DNA of 64,000 nt from Pseudomonas sp. DC1.2 (GCF_034351645.1 NZ_CP133782.1:1803001-1867000); one strand, 5' to 3'; shown: positions 19,173 through 29,299, numbered from the stretch's first letter. Made by a program: numbers and translations. Notes: a model not told the origin generated them from the sequence alone.

Positions 19173-20157
19173 GCACGGTGGCCGGTTGCGCAAGGCGGCG
19201 CTTGACTATGGCATCGCCGAAGCCGATTGGCTGGACCTGTCCAGTGGGCTTGCGCCCTGGCCGTTTCCGGTGCCGCAAATTCCATTGCGGGACTGGGCCC
19301 GTTTGCCGGAAACCGACGATGGCCTGGAGCAGGCCGCTTGCGACTATTACGGTGCTGCCCATGTGCTGCCGGTCGCTGGTTCGCAAATGGCGATTCAGTT
19401 GCTGCCGCGTTTACGTCGTGCCGGCAAGGTCGGCGTGTTGTCGCCGTGCTATGCCGAACACGCCGAAGCGTGGCGGCGTAGCGGTTACAGTGTGCGCGAA
19501 ATGCTTGAGCAGGAAGTCGACTTTTTCCTCGACAGTCTCGACGTACTGGTGGTAGTCAACCCGAACAATCCAACGGGGCTCAGCCTGACGCCAAGTCGCT
19601 TGCTGGAGTGGCACTCGCGGCTGGCCCAGCGCGGTGGCTGGCTGGTGGTGGACGAAGCCTTCATGGACAACACACCGCAAATGAGCCTGACACCGTTTGC
19701 CCATCAGGTCGGTTTGATTGTGTTGCGCTCGTTCGGCAAATTTTTCGGCTTGGCCGGGGTGCGCCTCGGTTTTGTGGTGGCCGAGCGCAAGTTGCTTAAG
19801 TTGCTGGCCGAGCAAGTGGGACCATGGGCGGTCAGCGGGCCGACGCGGACGGTGGGGCAGAGGTGCCTGGAGGATTTTGAAGGGCATGCCCGGCAACGAC
19901 TGCGCAGCGAACAGGCTAGCCAGCGATTGGCCGTGCTCCTTGAGCGTAATGGCTTCAAGCCGCAAGGCGGTTGCGCGCTGTTTCAATGGCTGATTAGCGA
20001 CCGCGCTGAGGCGCTGCATCAATTTATGGCGCGGCGCGGCATCTTGCTGCGGTTGTTCACTCATAACAGCAGCCTGCGTTTCGGTTTGCCGGCCAGTGAA
20101 GCCGAAGAGGCCCGTCTCGAACAGGCTCTGCACGCTTATACCAAGGAAATTCAATGA
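19165..20157 (+). CDS. cobC: Threonine-phosphate decarboxylase (PLP enzyme)
   Basis: 330 residues, class-I/II aminotransferase fold. In Pseudomonas nomenclature CobC makes the (R)-1-amino-2-propanol phosphate arm from L-threonine phosphate (Salmonella CobD). It begins [17 protein letters not shown], then [14 protein letters not shown]; the PLP site has [17 protein letters not shown] and Lys192 in [17 protein letters not shown]. It overlaps cobD by eight bases and cobQ by four, so translation is coupled on both sides. Confidence 0.95.
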   Translation: MLEHGGRLRKAALDYGIAEADWLDLSSGLAPWPFPVPQIPLRDWARLPETDDGLEQAACDYYGAAHVLPVAGSQMAIQLLPRLRRAGKVGVLSPCYAEHAEAWRRSGYSVREMLEQEVDFFLDSLDVLVVVNPNNPTGLSLTPSRLLEWHSRLAQRGGWLVVDEAFMDNTPQMSLTPFAHQVGLIVLRSFGKFFGLAGVRLGFVVAERKLLKLLAEQVGPWAVSGPTRTVGQRCLEDFEGHARQRLRSEQASQRLAVLLERNGFKPQGGCALFQWLISDRAEALHQFMARRGILLRLFTHNSSLRFGLPASEAEEARLEQALHAYTKEIQ

Positions 20158-21605
20158 CTACGTTGATGGTGCAAGGCACCACGTCCGACGCTGGCAAAAG
20201 TACGCTGGTGACGGCGCTGTGTCGTTGGGTGACTCGTCACGGCGTGCGGGTAGTGCCGTTCAAGCCGCAGAACATGGCGCTGAACAGTGCTGTAACCGCC
20301 GATGGTGGCGAAATCGGTCGCGCCCAAGCGGTGCAGGCTCAGGCTGCCAACCTTGAACCGCACACCGATATGAACCCGGTGTTGCTCAAACCCAACAGCG
20401 ACACCGGTGCTCAAGTCATCATTCATGGGCGTGCCGTCACCACCATGAACGCCGTCGCCTATCACGATTACAAAGCCATCGCGATGCAAGCGGTGCTGGC
20501 TTCCCATGAACGGCTGAGCGCCGCCTATCCGGTGGTGATGGTCGAGGGGGCCGGTTCGCCGGCCGAAATCAATTTGCGTGCCGGCGACATCGCCAACATG
20601 GGATTTGCCGAAGCTGTGGATTGTCCGGTGGTGTTGATCGCCGACATTAATCGTGGCGGGGTTTTTGCGCACCTGGTGGGGACGTTGGAACTGCTATCAC
20701 CCAGCGAGCAGGCGCGGGTCAAAGGTTTCATCATCAATCGTTTTCGGGGTGACATTGCCTTGTTGCAGCCGGGTCTCGATTGGCTGGAAGCGCGCACCGG
20801 CAAACCGGTAATCGGCGTCTTGCCCTACGTGATGGACTTGCACCTGGAGGCCGAAGACGGCCTTGATCAACGCCAGATCGACAAGGCTGAGCAGGTGTTG
20901 AAGGTGGTCGTGCCGGTACTGCCGCGCATCAGTAACCACACCGATTTCGATCCGTTGCGTCTGCACCCGCAGGTAGACCTGCAATTCGTTGGTCCTGGTC
21001 AGCCGATTCCAAGCGCTGACCTAATCATCTTGCCCGGCTCGAAAAGCGTGCGCAGCGACCTCGCGTACCTGCGGGCCAACGGTTGGGACACAGCAATCTC
21101 TCGCCACTTGCGCTACGGCGGCAAAGTTTTGGGGATTTGCGGTGGCCTGCAAATGCTCGGCGAGCAGGTTCACGACCCGTTGGGCCTTGAAGGCGCGCCG
21201 GGTTCGAGCGCCGGTCTGGGCTTGCTGGCCTTCGAAACCCAGCTTGAAGACGAGAAGCAGTTGCGCAACGTTAGCGGACAGTTAGCCTTGGAGAATGCCG
21301 AGGTCAGCGGCTATGAAATTCATGCTGGCGTCACCACGGGGCCGGCATTGGAGCATTGCGCGGTGCAGCTGGATGACGGTCGCTGCGACGGCGCGCAAAG
21401 TCCTGATGGGCAGATTTTTGCGACGTATCTGCATGGGCTGTTCGAGTCGCCGGCGGCGAGCAGCGCGCTGTTGCGCTGGGCCGGTTTGCAGCATGTGCAA
21501 AGCGTGGATTACCACGCCTTGCGCGAGCGCGATATTGAGCGGTTGGCGGACTTGGTGGAAAAGCATCTCGATACTCGATTACTGCGTGAACTTTGCGGGT
21601 TTTAG
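20154..21605 (+). CDS. cobQ: Cobyric acid synthase (glutamine-hydrolysing)
   Basis: 483 residues. Amidates side chains b, d, e and g of adenosylcobyrinic acid a,c-diamide. N-terminal ATP domain: [20 protein letters not shown] and [15 protein letters not shown]; middle [13 protein letters not shown] and [15 protein letters not shown]-terminal amidotransferase with [11 protein letters not shown], Cys329 in [11 protein letters not shown], and the YEIHAG and TYLHGLFE blocks. The start ATGA overlaps cobC. A short 67-base gap with part of a REP core follows before cobP. Confidence 0.97.
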   Translation: MTTLMVQGTTSDAGKSTLVTALCRWVTRHGVRVVPFKPQNMALNSAVTADGGEIGRAQAVQAQAANLEPHTDMNPVLLKPNSDTGAQVIIHGRAVTTMNAVAYHDYKAIAMQAVLASHERLSAAYPVVMVEGAGSPAEINLRAGDIANMGFAEAVDCPVVLIADINRGGVFAHLVGTLELLSPSEQARVKGFIINRFRGDIALLQPGLDWLEARTGKPVIGVLPYVMDLHLEAEDGLDQRQIDKAEQVLKVVVPVLPRISNHTDFDPLRLHPQVDLQFVGPGQPIPSADLIILPGSKSVRSDLAYLRANGWDTAISRHLRYGGKVLGICGGLQMLGEQVHDPLGLEGAPGSSAGLGLLAFETQLEDEKQLRNVSGQLALENAEVSGYEIHAGVTTGPALEHCAVQLDDGRCDGAQSPDGQIFATYLHGLFESPAASSALLRWAGLQHVQSVDYHALRERDIERLADLVEKHLDTRLLRELCGF

Positions 21606-21672
21606 TGTGGATTTAATGGCCTCTTCGCGAGCAGGCGTCAGTAGTCTCACCGCCCATATAAAGGAATAAAGC

Positions 21673-22194
21673 ATGCTGCAACTGATCCTCGGCGGCGCCC
21701 GCTCCGGTAAAAGTCGCCTGGCTGAAAAGCTCGCCACAGACAGTCAACTCCATGTGACTTACATCGCCACCAGCCAACCGCTGGATGGCGAAATGAACGA
21801 GCGGGTGGCGCATCATCGCGCGCGGCGTCCGGCCGAATGGGCGTTGATCGAAGAACCGCTTGAACTGGCCCGTACCCTGCGCGAAAACGCCCGCGCCGAC
21901 AGTTGCATGCTGGTGGATTGCTTGACCCTGTGGCTGACCAATCTGCTGATGCTCGATAACCCCGAGCGCTTGGCCGCTGAGCGTGAAGCGTTGCTGGACT
22001 GCCTGGCGACGTTGCCAGGTGAAATTATTTTTGTCAGCAACGAGACCGGAATGGGTGTCGTGCCGCTGGGCGAATTGACTCGCCGCTATGTCGATGAAGC
22101 CGGTTGGCTGCATCAAGCCTTGGCTGAACGCTGTCAACGAGTCGTTCTGACCGTCGCCGGCCTGCCCCTGACTTTGAAAGGTACTGCGTTATGA
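21673..22194 (+). CDS. cobP: Bifunctional adenosylcobinamide kinase / adenosylcobinamide-phosphate guanylyltransferase
   Basis: 173 residues, full length (CobP/CobU). It phosphorylates adenosylcobinamide and then attaches GMP. P-loop [15 protein letters not shown] at the N-terminus, [28 protein letters not shown] (with the guanylylated His), [13 protein letters not shown] and [12 protein letters not shown] are all textbook. AAGGAATAAAGC precedes the ATG. Confidence 0.97.
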   Translation: MLQLILGGARSGKSRLAEKLATDSQLHVTYIATSQPLDGEMNERVAHHRARRPAEWALIEEPLELARTLRENARADSCMLVDCLTLWLTNLLMLDNPERLAAEREALLDCLATLPGEIIFVSNETGMGVVPLGELTRRYVDEAGWLHQALAERCQRVVLTVAGLPLTLKGTAL

Positions 22195-23246
22195 CTCAAT
22201 CCTGGTGGCTGAACCCCTGCAAGCGAATCGATGCGGCAGCCGTTGAACAGGCGATGGCCCGTCAACAGCAATTGACCAAACCCGCCGGCTCCCTCGGTCG
22301 GCTGGAGTCAGTAGCGGTGCAATTGGCCGGGTTGCAAGGGCAGGTCAAACCGAGTCTTGAGCGGTTGTGGATCGCCATTTTTGCCGGTGACCATGGTGTT
22401 GTGGCTGAGGGTGTGTCGGCGTTTCCGCAGGAAGTCACCGGGCAGATGCTGCACAACTTCGTCAGCGGCGGCGCGGCCATCAGCGTGTTGGCGCGGCAGT
22501 TGGGCGCACAGCTTGAAGTGGTTGATCTGGGCACCGTCACGCTTTCGTTGAACTTGCCAGGTGTGCGGCATCTGAATGTCGGCCCCGGTACTGCGAACTT
22601 TGTGACGGGCGCGGCGATGACCACTGTGCAGGGCGAACTTGCCCTGCAGGCTGGCCGTGACAGCGTGCAGCGCGCCATCGCGGCGGGGGCGCAGTTGTTC
22701 ATCGGCGGCGAGATGGGCATCGGCAATACCACGGCCGCCAGTGCTTTGGCGTGTGCGTTGCTGGATTGCCCGGTCGTGCATCTCGCCGGGCCGGGCACGG
22801 GGCTCGATGCCGCCGGTGTCAGCCATAAAGCGCAGGTCATCGAGCGCGCCTTGGCACTGCACGGTGCGGAGCGGGGAGACGCGTTGAAAACCTTGTTCAA
22901 CCTCGGCGGCTTTGAGATCGCGGCACTGGTCGGCGCTTACCTGGCTTGTGCTCAGGAGGGCGTCGTGGTGCTGGTGGACGGCTTTATTTGCAGCGTCGCC
23001 GCGTTGGTCGCCGTGCGTTTGAATCCAGAGTGTCGCCAGTGGTTGCTGTTTGGCCATCGCGGCGCTGAGCCGGGCCATCGGCATGTGCTGGAAACCCTGG
23101 GCGCTGAGCCGCTACTGGACCTAGGTCTGCGTCTGGGCGAGGGCAGTGGCGCGGCATTGGCCGTGCCGTTGCTGCGTTTGGCCTGCGCCCTTCACGGGGA
23201 CATGGCGACGTTCGCCGAAGCGGCGGTCGCGGATCGCCCGGCATGA
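22191..23246 (+). CDS. cobT: Nicotinate-nucleotide-dimethylbenzimidazole phosphoribosyltransferase
   Basis: 351 residues. Makes alpha-ribazole phosphate from dimethylbenzimidazole and nicotinate mononucleotide (called CobU in P. denitrificans naming). Marks: [77 protein letters not shown] and the C-terminal [14 protein letters not shown] with its catalytic Glu region. Overlaps cobP and the phosphatase gene by four bases each. Confidence 0.97.
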   Translation: MTQSWWLNPCKRIDAAAVEQAMARQQQLTKPAGSLGRLESVAVQLAGLQGQVKPSLERLWIAIFAGDHGVVAEGVSAFPQEVTGQMLHNFVSGGAAISVLARQLGAQLEVVDLGTVTLSLNLPGVRHLNVGPGTANFVTGAAMTTVQGELALQAGRDSVQRAIAAGAQLFIGGEMGIGNTTAASALACALLDCPVVHLAGPGTGLDAAGVSHKAQVIERALALHGAERGDALKTLFNLGGFEIAALVGAYLACAQEGVVVLVDGFICSVAALVAVRLNPECRQWLLFGHRGAEPGHRHVLETLGAEPLLDLGLRLGEGSGAALAVPLLRLACALHGDMATFAEAAVADRPA

Positions 23247-23818
23247 CTTTGTGCCTTGATCTGTTGCGCCACGGCGAAACCGAACTCGGCGGTGGCTTGC
23301 GCGGTAGCCTCGACGATGCATTGACTGCCAAGGGCTGGGCACAGATGCGTGCCGCAGTCATCGACCAAGGGCCTTGGGACCGCTTGGTCAGCTCGCCGTT
23401 GCAGCGTTGCGCACGGTTCGCCGATGAGCTGGGGGCGCAACTCGGTTTGCCGGTGCAGCTCGATAAAGACCTGCAAGAATTGCACTTTGGCGCGTGGGAA
23501 GGGCAGAGCGCAGCGGACCTGATGAAAACCAGTGCCGATGCGCTGGGGTTGTTCTGGGCCGATCCCTACGCCTTTACGCCTCCAGAGGGCGAGCCCGTTA
23601 CGGATTTTTCGGCGCGGGTACTGGCTGCTGTCGCGCGGTTATACGCGGCTTATGCCGGCGAGCGGGTGTTGCTGATCAGCCATGGCGGCGTGATGCGCTT
23701 GCTGCTGGCTCAGGCCCGAGGCCTGCCCCGTGAGCAGTTGCTCAACGTTGAAGTGGCTCACGGTGCATTGTTTTCGCTGGAGGTTGAATCCGGCGGCGTG
23801 TTGAAGGCAGTGAGCTGA
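23243..23818 (+). CDS. Alpha-ribazole phosphatase-type histidine phosphatase
   Basis: 191 residues, histidine phosphatase (phosphoglycerate mutase) superfamily. The phosphoacceptor motif is LLRHGET with His10; the second His is in [12 protein letters not shown], and ELHFGAWEG is family-typical. In this operon it is expected to remove the phosphate from alpha-ribazole 5'-phosphate or adenosylcobalamin phosphate (Salmonella CobC activity). I left the symbol blank because cobC is used in Pseudomonas for the decarboxylase. Two bases separate it from cobS. Confidence 0.92.
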   Translation: MTLCLDLLRHGETELGGGLRGSLDDALTAKGWAQMRAAVIDQGPWDRLVSSPLQRCARFADELGAQLGLPVQLDKDLQELHFGAWEGQSAADLMKTSADALGLFWADPYAFTPPEGEPVTDFSARVLAAVARLYAAYAGERVLLISHGGVMRLLLAQARGLPREQLLNVEVAHGALFSLEVESGGVLKAVS

Positions 23819-23820
23819 GC

Positions 23821-24552
23821 ATGCTGCCGTTCTGGATCGCCCTGCAATTTTTGAGTAGCCTGCCGATTCGTTTGCCAGGGATGCCGGCGCCTCAGGAGTT
23901 GGGGCGCTCGTTGCTGTTTTATCCGTTGGTGGGGTTGTTGTTCGGCGCGCTGCTGTGGGCGCTCAATGGGCTGTTGCTCGGGACACCCTTATTGCTTCAC
24001 GGCGCGTTGCTGCTAACGGTTTGGGTGGTACTTAGCGGCGGGTTGCACCTCGACGGATTGGCGGACAGTGCCGATGCCTGGCTCGGCGGTTTCGGCGACC
24101 GTGAGCGCACACTGACCATCATGAAAGACCCGCGCAGCGGTCCGATTGCCGTGGTGACGCTGGTGTTGGTGTTGCTGCTGAAGTTTGCCGCGTTATTGGC
24201 ACTGATCGAGCAGGGGCATGGCGTTGTTTTGATCATTGTTCCGCTGGTGGGCCGCGCCGCACTGCTGGGCTTATTCCTGACCACGCCGTATGTACGTGCC
24301 GGTGGTCTGGGGCAGGCGCTGGCTGATCATTTGCCGCGCAAGAGGGGCTGGCAGGTGCTGGTGGTAAGTGCATTGGCCTGTGTCTTTATCGCAGGGGCGA
24401 GTGCCGTATTGGCCCTGTTGCTGGCAGTGGCCATCTTTGTCTGGTTGCGGCACGTCATGCGGCGGCGGTTGGGCGGGACCACCGGCGATACGGCGGGGGC
24501 GCTGCTGGAATTACTGGAAATGGCGTTGCTGGTGGGGTTGGCGTTGGTCTGA
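23821..24552 (+). CDS. cobS: Adenosylcobinamide-GDP ribazoletransferase (cobalamin synthase)
   Basis: 243 residues, inner-membrane protein with six to seven hydrophobic segments (CobS; CobV in P. denitrificans naming). It joins adenosylcobinamide-GDP and alpha-ribazole. The family signature SGGLHLDGLADSADAWLGG and then KDPRSGPIAVVTL are present, with GRAALLGLF later. Last gene of the cob operon; no strong terminator follows before the marR promoter. Confidence 0.95.
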   Translation: MLPFWIALQFLSSLPIRLPGMPAPQELGRSLLFYPLVGLLFGALLWALNGLLLGTPLLLHGALLLTVWVVLSGGLHLDGLADSADAWLGGFGDRERTLTIMKDPRSGPIAVVTLVLVLLLKFAALLALIEQGHGVVLIIVPLVGRAALLGLFLTTPYVRAGGLGQALADHLPRKRGWQVLVVSALACVFIAGASAVLALLLAVAIFVWLRHVMRRRLGGTTGDTAGALLELLEMALLVGLALV

Positions 24553-24641
24553 TGGTGTTGCTGCTAAGGTGCCGATGGTGCATGGCCGAGCAGTGTTGAT
24601 CGACCCGCTCACAGCTATTTGTAACTTGATTTAACACACTC

Positions 24642-24657
24642 GCGGGTATATACACGC
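24642..24657. promoter_or_regulatory. Palindromic operator in front of the marR gene
   Basis: GCGGGTATATACACGC, a near-perfect 16-base palindrome ending four bases before the marR ATG. It contains a TATATA that could be the -10 box, with TTGATT 15 bases upstream. The same palindrome recurs before the MFS gene. A MarR dimer is the natural candidate to bind it. Confidence 0.7.
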
Positions 24658-24660
24658 ACT

Positions 24661-25065
24661 ATGCTTGATTCCCAATGTTTATGTGTCAATCTGCGTCGCG
24701 CCGCTCGTGGCGTCAGCAGGCATTACGACGGCGCTCTGGATGGCTTCGGAATCAACGTTGCCCAGTATTCTTTGCTGTGTAATTTGCAACGGCTTGATCA
24801 ACCGAGTATCTCCACCCTGGCCGAAGCAATGGGGCTGGACCGCAGCACCCTGGGACGCAATTTGCGTGTGCTGGAGGGTGAGGGTCTGGTGACGTTGGTT
24901 GAGGGCGCGGACATGCGTAATCGCATCGTCGTGCTCACTGAGGCCGGTACTGCACGCCTGGCGGCAGCACTGCCGGCGTGGGAAGCGGCGCAACAACGGT
25001 TGATCGACCGATTGGGCGCCGAAAAACGCGAAACCTTGCTGCGACTACTGGACGAACTGGCGTAA
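24661..25065 (+). CDS. MarR family transcriptional regulator
   Basis: 134 residues, typical MarR length. The winged-helix core reads ISTLAEAMGLDRSTLGRNLRVLEGEGLVTLVEGADMRNRIVVLTEAG, with the recognition helix in the middle. The ATG follows immediately after an operator/-10 candidate and has no visible ribosome binding site, so the mRNA may be leaderless. The next gene is an MFS permease preceded by the same palindrome; regulator and exporter are probably co-controlled by an unknown small ligand. Confidence 0.9.
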   Translation: MLDSQCLCVNLRRAARGVSRHYDGALDGFGINVAQYSLLCNLQRLDQPSISTLAEAMGLDRSTLGRNLRVLEGEGLVTLVEGADMRNRIVVLTEAGTARLAAALPAWEAAQQRLIDRLGAEKRETLLRLLDELA

Positions 25066-25086
25066 CGCCAGTTAGTTCGAGCTTAA

Positions 25087-25102
25087 GCGGGTATATACCC
25101 GC
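25087..25102. promoter_or_regulatory. Perfect palindromic operator in front of the MFS gene
   Basis: GCGGGTATATACCCGC is a perfect 16-base palindrome 15 bases before the MFS start and shares 15 of 16 positions with the site before marR. It includes a TATATA that may be the -10 box. Confidence 0.75.
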
Positions 25103-25117
25103 TATCGGAGAATAAGA

Positions 25118-26326
25118 ATGGCATCTATGTGGCGTACCTGTGGCTGGGTGTTGTTGGGGAGTGCGCTGATTCTGGCGTTGTCGCTGGGCGTGCGACACGG
25201 CTTCGGGCTGTTTCTGTCCCCCATGAGCGCCCAGTTTGGCTGGGGTAGAGAGGTGTTCGCTTTTGCGATTGCCTTGCAGAACCTGATCTGGGGTCTGGCG
25301 CAGCCTTTCACCGGCGCCCTGGCCGACCGCTTTGGTGCGGCAAAAGTGGTAGTAATCGGTGGTGTGCTGTACGCCGCAGGCCTGGTGTGCATGGGCTTGT
25401 CCGACTCGGCGGTGACCTTGTCCCTGAGTGCCGGTTTGTTGATTGGTATCGGCCTGTCCGGTACCTCGTTCTCAGTGATCCTGGGCGTGGTGGGACGTGC
25501 GGTGCCGCCGGAAAAACGCAGCATGGGCATGGGCATCGCCAGCGCCGCCGGTTCATTTGGCCAGTTCGCCATGGTGCCCGGCACGCTGGGGTTGATCGGC
25601 TGGCTCGGCTGGTCCGCTGCGTTGTTGGCGCTGGGCCTGTTGGTGGCGTTGATCGTGCCGCTGGTGAGCATGCTCAAGGACAAGCCTTTGCCGGTACTCG
25701 GCCATGAGCAGACGCTGTCCGAGGCCCTGCGTGAGGCGTGCTCCCATTCCGGGTTCTGGTTGCTGGCTTTTGGTTTTTTTGTTTGCGGTTTCCAGGTGGT
25801 GTTCATTGGTGTGCATCTGCCCGCCTATCTTGTGGACCAGCATTTGCCCGCCACCGTCGGCACCACGGTGCTGGCACTGATCGGGCTGTTCAATATTTTT
25901 GGTACTTACACCGCGGGTTGGCTCGGTGGGCGAATGTCCAAACCGAGACTGCTTACGGGTCTGTACCTATTACGAGCGGTGGTGATCGGGTTGTTCCTGT
26001 GGGCACCGGTCACCACCACCAGCGCGTATCTGTTCGGCATGGCCATGGGCTTCCTCTGGTTGTCCACCGTGCCTTTGACCAACGGCACGGTGGCAACCTT
26101 GTTCGGTGTGCGCAACCTGTCCATGCTCGGTGGGATCGTTTTCCTGTTCCACCAGCTCGGTTCCTTCCTCGGCGGCTGGTTGGGCGGCGTGGTGTATGAC
26201 CGCACAGGGAGCTATGACTTGATCTGGCAGGTGGCAATACTTTTGAGTCTGATGGCAGCCGCCCTTAATTGGCCGGTGCGTGAGCGACCGGTGGCGCGAT
26301 TACAAACTCAGTTGAGTGCCCTGTGA
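25118..26326 (+). CDS. MFS transporter
   Basis: 402 residues, 12 predicted membrane segments. Early segments contain GVRHGFGLFLSPM and a loop GALADRFGAAKVVVIGG, the MFS signature A-like turn. Family members of this type are annotated as oxalate/formate or monocarboxylate antiporters; the substrate is not readable. GGAG sits eight bases before the ATG. Located directly after the MarR gene with a shared operator; the following small ORF overlaps its stop. Confidence 0.92.
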   Translation: MASMWRTCGWVLLGSALILALSLGVRHGFGLFLSPMSAQFGWGREVFAFAIALQNLIWGLAQPFTGALADRFGAAKVVVIGGVLYAAGLVCMGLSDSAVTLSLSAGLLIGIGLSGTSFSVILGVVGRAVPPEKRSMGMGIASAAGSFGQFAMVPGTLGLIGWLGWSAALLALGLLVALIVPLVSMLKDKPLPVLGHEQTLSEALREACSHSGFWLLAFGFFVCGFQVVFIGVHLPAYLVDQHLPATVGTTVLALIGLFNIFGTYTAGWLGGRMSKPRLLTGLYLLRAVVIGLFLWAPVTTTSAYLFGMAMGFLWLSTVPLTNGTVATLFGVRNLSMLGGIVFLFHQLGSFLGGWLGGVVYDRTGSYDLIWQVAILLSLMAAALNWPVRERPVARLQTQLSAL

Positions 26327-26445
26327 GCAATCTTTGGCCGCAAATCGCTGTCATTGCGTCCTGTGTCTTGTTGTTGGCGCTGGCGTGGTGGGGCTGGCAT
26401 CGGGGCGGGCTGGCGTTGATGCAGTTGGGCATGGGGGCTTGCTAG
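26323..26445 (+). CDS. Small membrane protein, coupled to the MFS gene
   Basis: 40 codons starting at GTG that overlaps the MFS stop as GTGA. The product begins MSNLWPQIAVIASCVLLLAL, forms one strong hydrophobic helix, then WWGWHRGG and a short hydrophobic end LALMQLGMGAC. Overlapping start, a plausible membrane helix and an otherwise empty gap argue that it is translated, perhaps as a subunit or modulator of the transporter. No family recognised; could be chance. Confidence 0.45.
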   Translation: MSNLWPQIAVIASCVLLLALAWWGWHRGGLALMQLGMGAC

Positions 26446-26501
26446 CCAGGCGCGAGGGCGAGTAACTTCGTTGCCTGACTTTTTTTCAAGGATGCCCCGA
26501 C

Positions 26502-27053
26502 ATGTTGAGGCGCTGGTTTGCAGTCCCTGCGTTGCTGATGGCGTTGAACGGTTTAGCCTACGGGGCCGAGTGCCCGGAATTGTTACAGGGGTCGTTGCCC
26601 AAATTGCGCGCCAAGGAAACCATCGATCTTTGCCAGCGTTTTGCCGGCAAGCCGCTGGTGGTGGTCAATACGGCGAGCTTCTGTGGTTTCGCCCCACAGT
26701 TCAAAGGCCTTGAGGCGTTGTATCAGCGTTATAAGGGGCAAGGGCTGGAGGTGATCGGTGTTCCGTCCGATGACTTCAAGCAGGAGTCCAAGGACGGCGA
26801 GGAAACCGCCAAGGTTTGCTACGTCAACTACGGCGTGACCTTTACCATGACGGAGCCACAGGCCGTGCGCGGTGATGAGGCGACGCATCTGTTCAAGGTT
26901 CTTGCCGAACAGAGTAGCGCCCCCAAGTGGAATTTCTATAAGTACGTGGTCGATCGCCAGGGCAAGGTGATTGCCCATTTCTCCAGCCTGACCAAGCCCG
27001 ACAATCCTGAGTTCATAGAAGCCGTAGAGAAAGCGCTGGCCTCGAAGCCCTGA
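26502..27053 (+). CDS. Glutathione peroxidase family protein, exported
   Basis: 183 residues with a signal peptide ([21 protein letters not shown], cleaved about before AECPEL), so it acts in the periplasm. The thioredoxin-fold peroxidase core has [19 protein letters not shown] with peroxidatic Cys61, [13 protein letters not shown], and [18 protein letters not shown] with the conserved Trp-Asn. Cys24 after the signal and another Cys in KVCYVNYG are available for disulphide formation. Reduces hydroperoxides, most likely with thioredoxin-like donors. A strong terminator follows. Confidence 0.93.
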   Translation: MLRRWFAVPALLMALNGLAYGAECPELLQGSLPKLRAKETIDLCQRFAGKPLVVVNTASFCGFAPQFKGLEALYQRYKGQGLEVIGVPSDDFKQESKDGEETAKVCYVNYGVTFTMTEPQAVRGDEATHLFKVLAEQSSAPKWNFYKYVVDRQGKVIAHFSSLTKPDNPEFIEAVEKALASKP

Positions 27054-27065
27054 TCGGCGTTCACT

Positions 27066-27104
27066 AAAAAGCCCCGTCTCTGTAAAAGAGTGCGGGGCTT
27101 TTTC
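27066..27104. terminator. Strong terminator after glutathione peroxidase gene
   Basis: AAAAAGCCCCG ... CGGGGCTTTTT with a central TCTCTG/AAGAG part; A-rich and T-rich flanks let it work in both directions between convergent genes. Confidence 0.9.
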
Positions 27105-27146
27105 AATTCAGGCGGCGAGTGGTTCAGGCTCGCCGTGAATCATCCA

Positions 27147-28418
27147 TCAGAAGCGGTAGGTTGCGCCTACACCAAAACCGTTCGCCCAGTTTTGATACTT
27201 GGCGTCATAGCTTTGGCCTTGGGCGTTGGTGTTCGACACCTTGACCGACTCTTCACGCAGGTACGAATAGGCCATGTCGATGGTCAGGTCGTCCGTTGGG
27301 CTCCAGCCAGCACCGAAGCTGATTGCTTTGCGATCGCCTGTCGGGATACGCGGGGAGCGATCGACGTTGTTGGTCGGTGACTGATCGACCGACAAACCGG
27401 TGCGCAGCACCCACTGCTTGTTCAACTGGTACGAAGCACCGATGGCGTGAGCCCAGGTGTCATGCCATTTCTGTTCTTCGGTAATGGTGCCGAATTGACC
27501 GTTGAGGCTGCTTGGAACACCGGTGTTCTCGATGGTGATCGCTTGCAGGCGGCTCCAGCGAGTCCAGGTGCTGCCGGCGTAGACGGTCCACTTGTCATCG
27601 ATTTGATGAGTGACCGAGAAGTCCACCGATTCAGGCGTAGTTAGGCCCAGCGAAGCATCGTACTTTTGGGCCGGGTTCTGGCCGATAAGGCCCAAGACGC
27701 CATAGTTGACTTCGGTGTTGCCTTTGAGCTTGTACGTCACCTTCGAGTGATAGGTCAGGCCAACGCGAGTGTTGTCAGTTGCCTGGACCAGCACACCAAC
27801 GTTGTAGCCCAGCGCGGTGTCGTCGCCCTTGACCTTGACCTTGCCATCGGGAGCGGCCTGGGTAATCGACAGGTTCGATTCCAGGGTGCCGTCGATGCGG
27901 TTGATCGTCGGGCCGAAACCGATCGAGACCTTATCGTTGAAGGCGTAGCTGACAGTTGGTTGCAAAGTGATGACTTTGACGTCGCTCTTGCTACCGAAAT
28001 AGCGGCCGGCAAAGCCGCTTTCATAGTCGGTCACCAGGCCGAACGGCGCGTACATGCCGATACCGAATGCCCAGTGGTCATCAATCGGTTTGACGTAGTA
28101 GCCCATCGGTACAGCGATGAACGGCACCATGTTGCCATCGTTGCTGCCGCCGTTAGGGCTGGAGCTGGCTTTGCTGATGTTGGTGTGTGCGTCGAGCATT
28201 GCAGCACCGCCGGAGACTTGTTCGCGCTTGATGCGCGACATGCCGGCAGGGTTGCCATAAATAGTGCTTGCGTCATCGGCAGATGAAGATCGCCCGGCAA
28301 AACCTGTGCCCATCCCGCTGATACTTTGTTCGTTGATGGCAAAGCCAGCTGCGAAGATCTGGGTGGATGCCAAGGTAACGGCGAGACTAAGGGTGGTTTT
28401 GAGCATTACTTTTTTCAT
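27147..28418 (-). CDS. FadL/OmpP1 family outer membrane transporter
   Basis: 423 residues. Signal peptide MKKVMLKTTLSLAVTLASTQIFA followed by the FadL hallmark AGFAINEQSISGMGTGFAGRSS, which forms the N-terminal plug, then SADDASTIYGNPAGMSR. The rest is a 14-strand barrel with alternating aromatic strands and a C-terminal Phe (GVGATYRF), needed for outer-membrane insertion. Transports long-chain fatty acids or other hydrophobic compounds. It has its own promoter region upstream; the convergent terminator limits its 3' end. Confidence 0.93.
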   Translation of the reverse strand: MKKVMLKTTLSLAVTLASTQIFAAGFAINEQSISGMGTGFAGRSSSADDASTIYGNPAGMSRIKREQVSGGAAMLDAHTNISKASSSPNGGSNDGNMVPFIAVPMGYYVKPIDDHWAFGIGMYAPFGLVTDYESGFAGRYFGSKSDVKVITLQPTVSYAFNDKVSIGFGPTINRIDGTLESNLSITQAAPDGKVKVKGDDTALGYNVGVLVQATDNTRVGLTYHSKVTYKLKGNTEVNYGVLGLIGQNPAQKYDASLGLTTPESVDFSVTHQIDDKWTVYAGSTWTRWSRLQAITIENTGVPSSLNGQFGTITEEQKWHDTWAHAIGASYQLNKQWVLRTGLSVDQSPTNNVDRSPRIPTGDRKAISFGAGWSPTDDLTIDMAYSYLREESVKVSNTNAQGQSYDAKYQNWANGFGVGATYRF

Positions 28419-28564
28419 TATTAGAACTCCTGGTGATCACCGGGGCGAAAATTACCAACATTTTCGTTCCAGCGCTATAGGCTGTATGGCTTGAGTTAGA
28501 GCGGTTTTGTAGGACAATCCGACCAGATTCGCCACCCGTTGTGCGATTTTGTAAAAGTGACCGC

Positions 28565-29047
28565 TCAGCAAGCGACTTGATTCAGGGATGAAACACAGGT
28601 CTGCCAAGCGCAGATGAAGTCACGCAAGCGTCCTTGGGGTTGAAAGGTCTGGCGCCAGATTCGGGCCATTCCCAGCAGGTCGCCTGCGGCTGGGAGTGGA
28701 GTTTGCTGTTCTTCTATCAGCAGCCATGCAATGGCTGTCGCGTAGCGCAGATTGACGGTCAATTCGAGGTGCGGTCCGCTCAAAAAAGCATGCTGACTGG
28801 CCAGGCCGCGTACCAGGCTTGCCCGTTCCGGGTCCAATGCCAGGTAGTGATCCCAAAGGGCTTGATGGCGGGGCTCGGTGATTCGATACAGGCCGTGGCC
28901 ACGACGGTCGTGCAGGGCGGAGCCAAGGGCTGATTGGCTGGCGGCGATGCCGAGTAACAAGGCTTCAGCCGTCACGCTGTGGCGTCCGAGGTAAATCAGC
29001 GTCGGACGAATCACATAGCGCGACAGTTCGCTGGCGGCGATACCCAT
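28565..29047 (-). CDS. Conserved protein of unknown function
   Basis: 160 residues, mostly helical, no signal peptide. It begins MGIAASELSRYVIRPTLIYLGRHSVTAEALLLGIAASQSALGSAL (only the first 12 residues are needed to recognise it) and continues with a phage-structural-like GLYRITEPRHQALWDHYLA, then NLRYATAIAWLLIEEQ. The middle resembles small proteins with a lysozyme-like or transglycosylase-adjacent helical core, but I cannot assign it. It lies upstream of fadL on the same strand with a 146-base gap, a pairing seen in other pseudomonads, so the call of a real gene is good. Confidence 0.7.
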   Translation of the reverse strand: MGIAASELSRYVIRPTLIYLGRHSVTAEALLLGIAASQSALGSALHDRRGHGLYRITEPRHQALWDHYLALDPERASLVRGLASQHAFLSGPHLELTVNLRYATAIAWLLIEEQQTPLPAAGDLLGMARIWRQTFQPQGRLRDFICAWQTCVSSLNQVAC

Positions 29048-29270
29048 AAAACCCTCGAGGCAAGAAATGGGCGGCGATACCTGAAGGGGCTTTGGCAGCG
29101 GTGAATCGACTCAGGCTCGCCGGGAGCGGATCAAGCCACTCGAGTTGAAGTGTAGTGTCATATTCGCGCTGTAAAGGTCTGTTTTTAAAATATTTCCGGC
29201 TTCGAGTTATAACCGTTATATCGGTTAGTGCTTAAGCCGACACGCGTTAAAGAGAAATATTGGGCAATAA

Positions 29271-29299
29271 AAAACCCTGCTTTTCGGGCAGGGTTTTTG
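29271..29299 (-). terminator. Terminator of the 74-residue protein gene
   Basis: On the minus strand ACCCTGC pairs with GCAGGGT and is followed by TTTTTATT; it lies 23 bases behind the stop codon. Confidence 0.88.
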
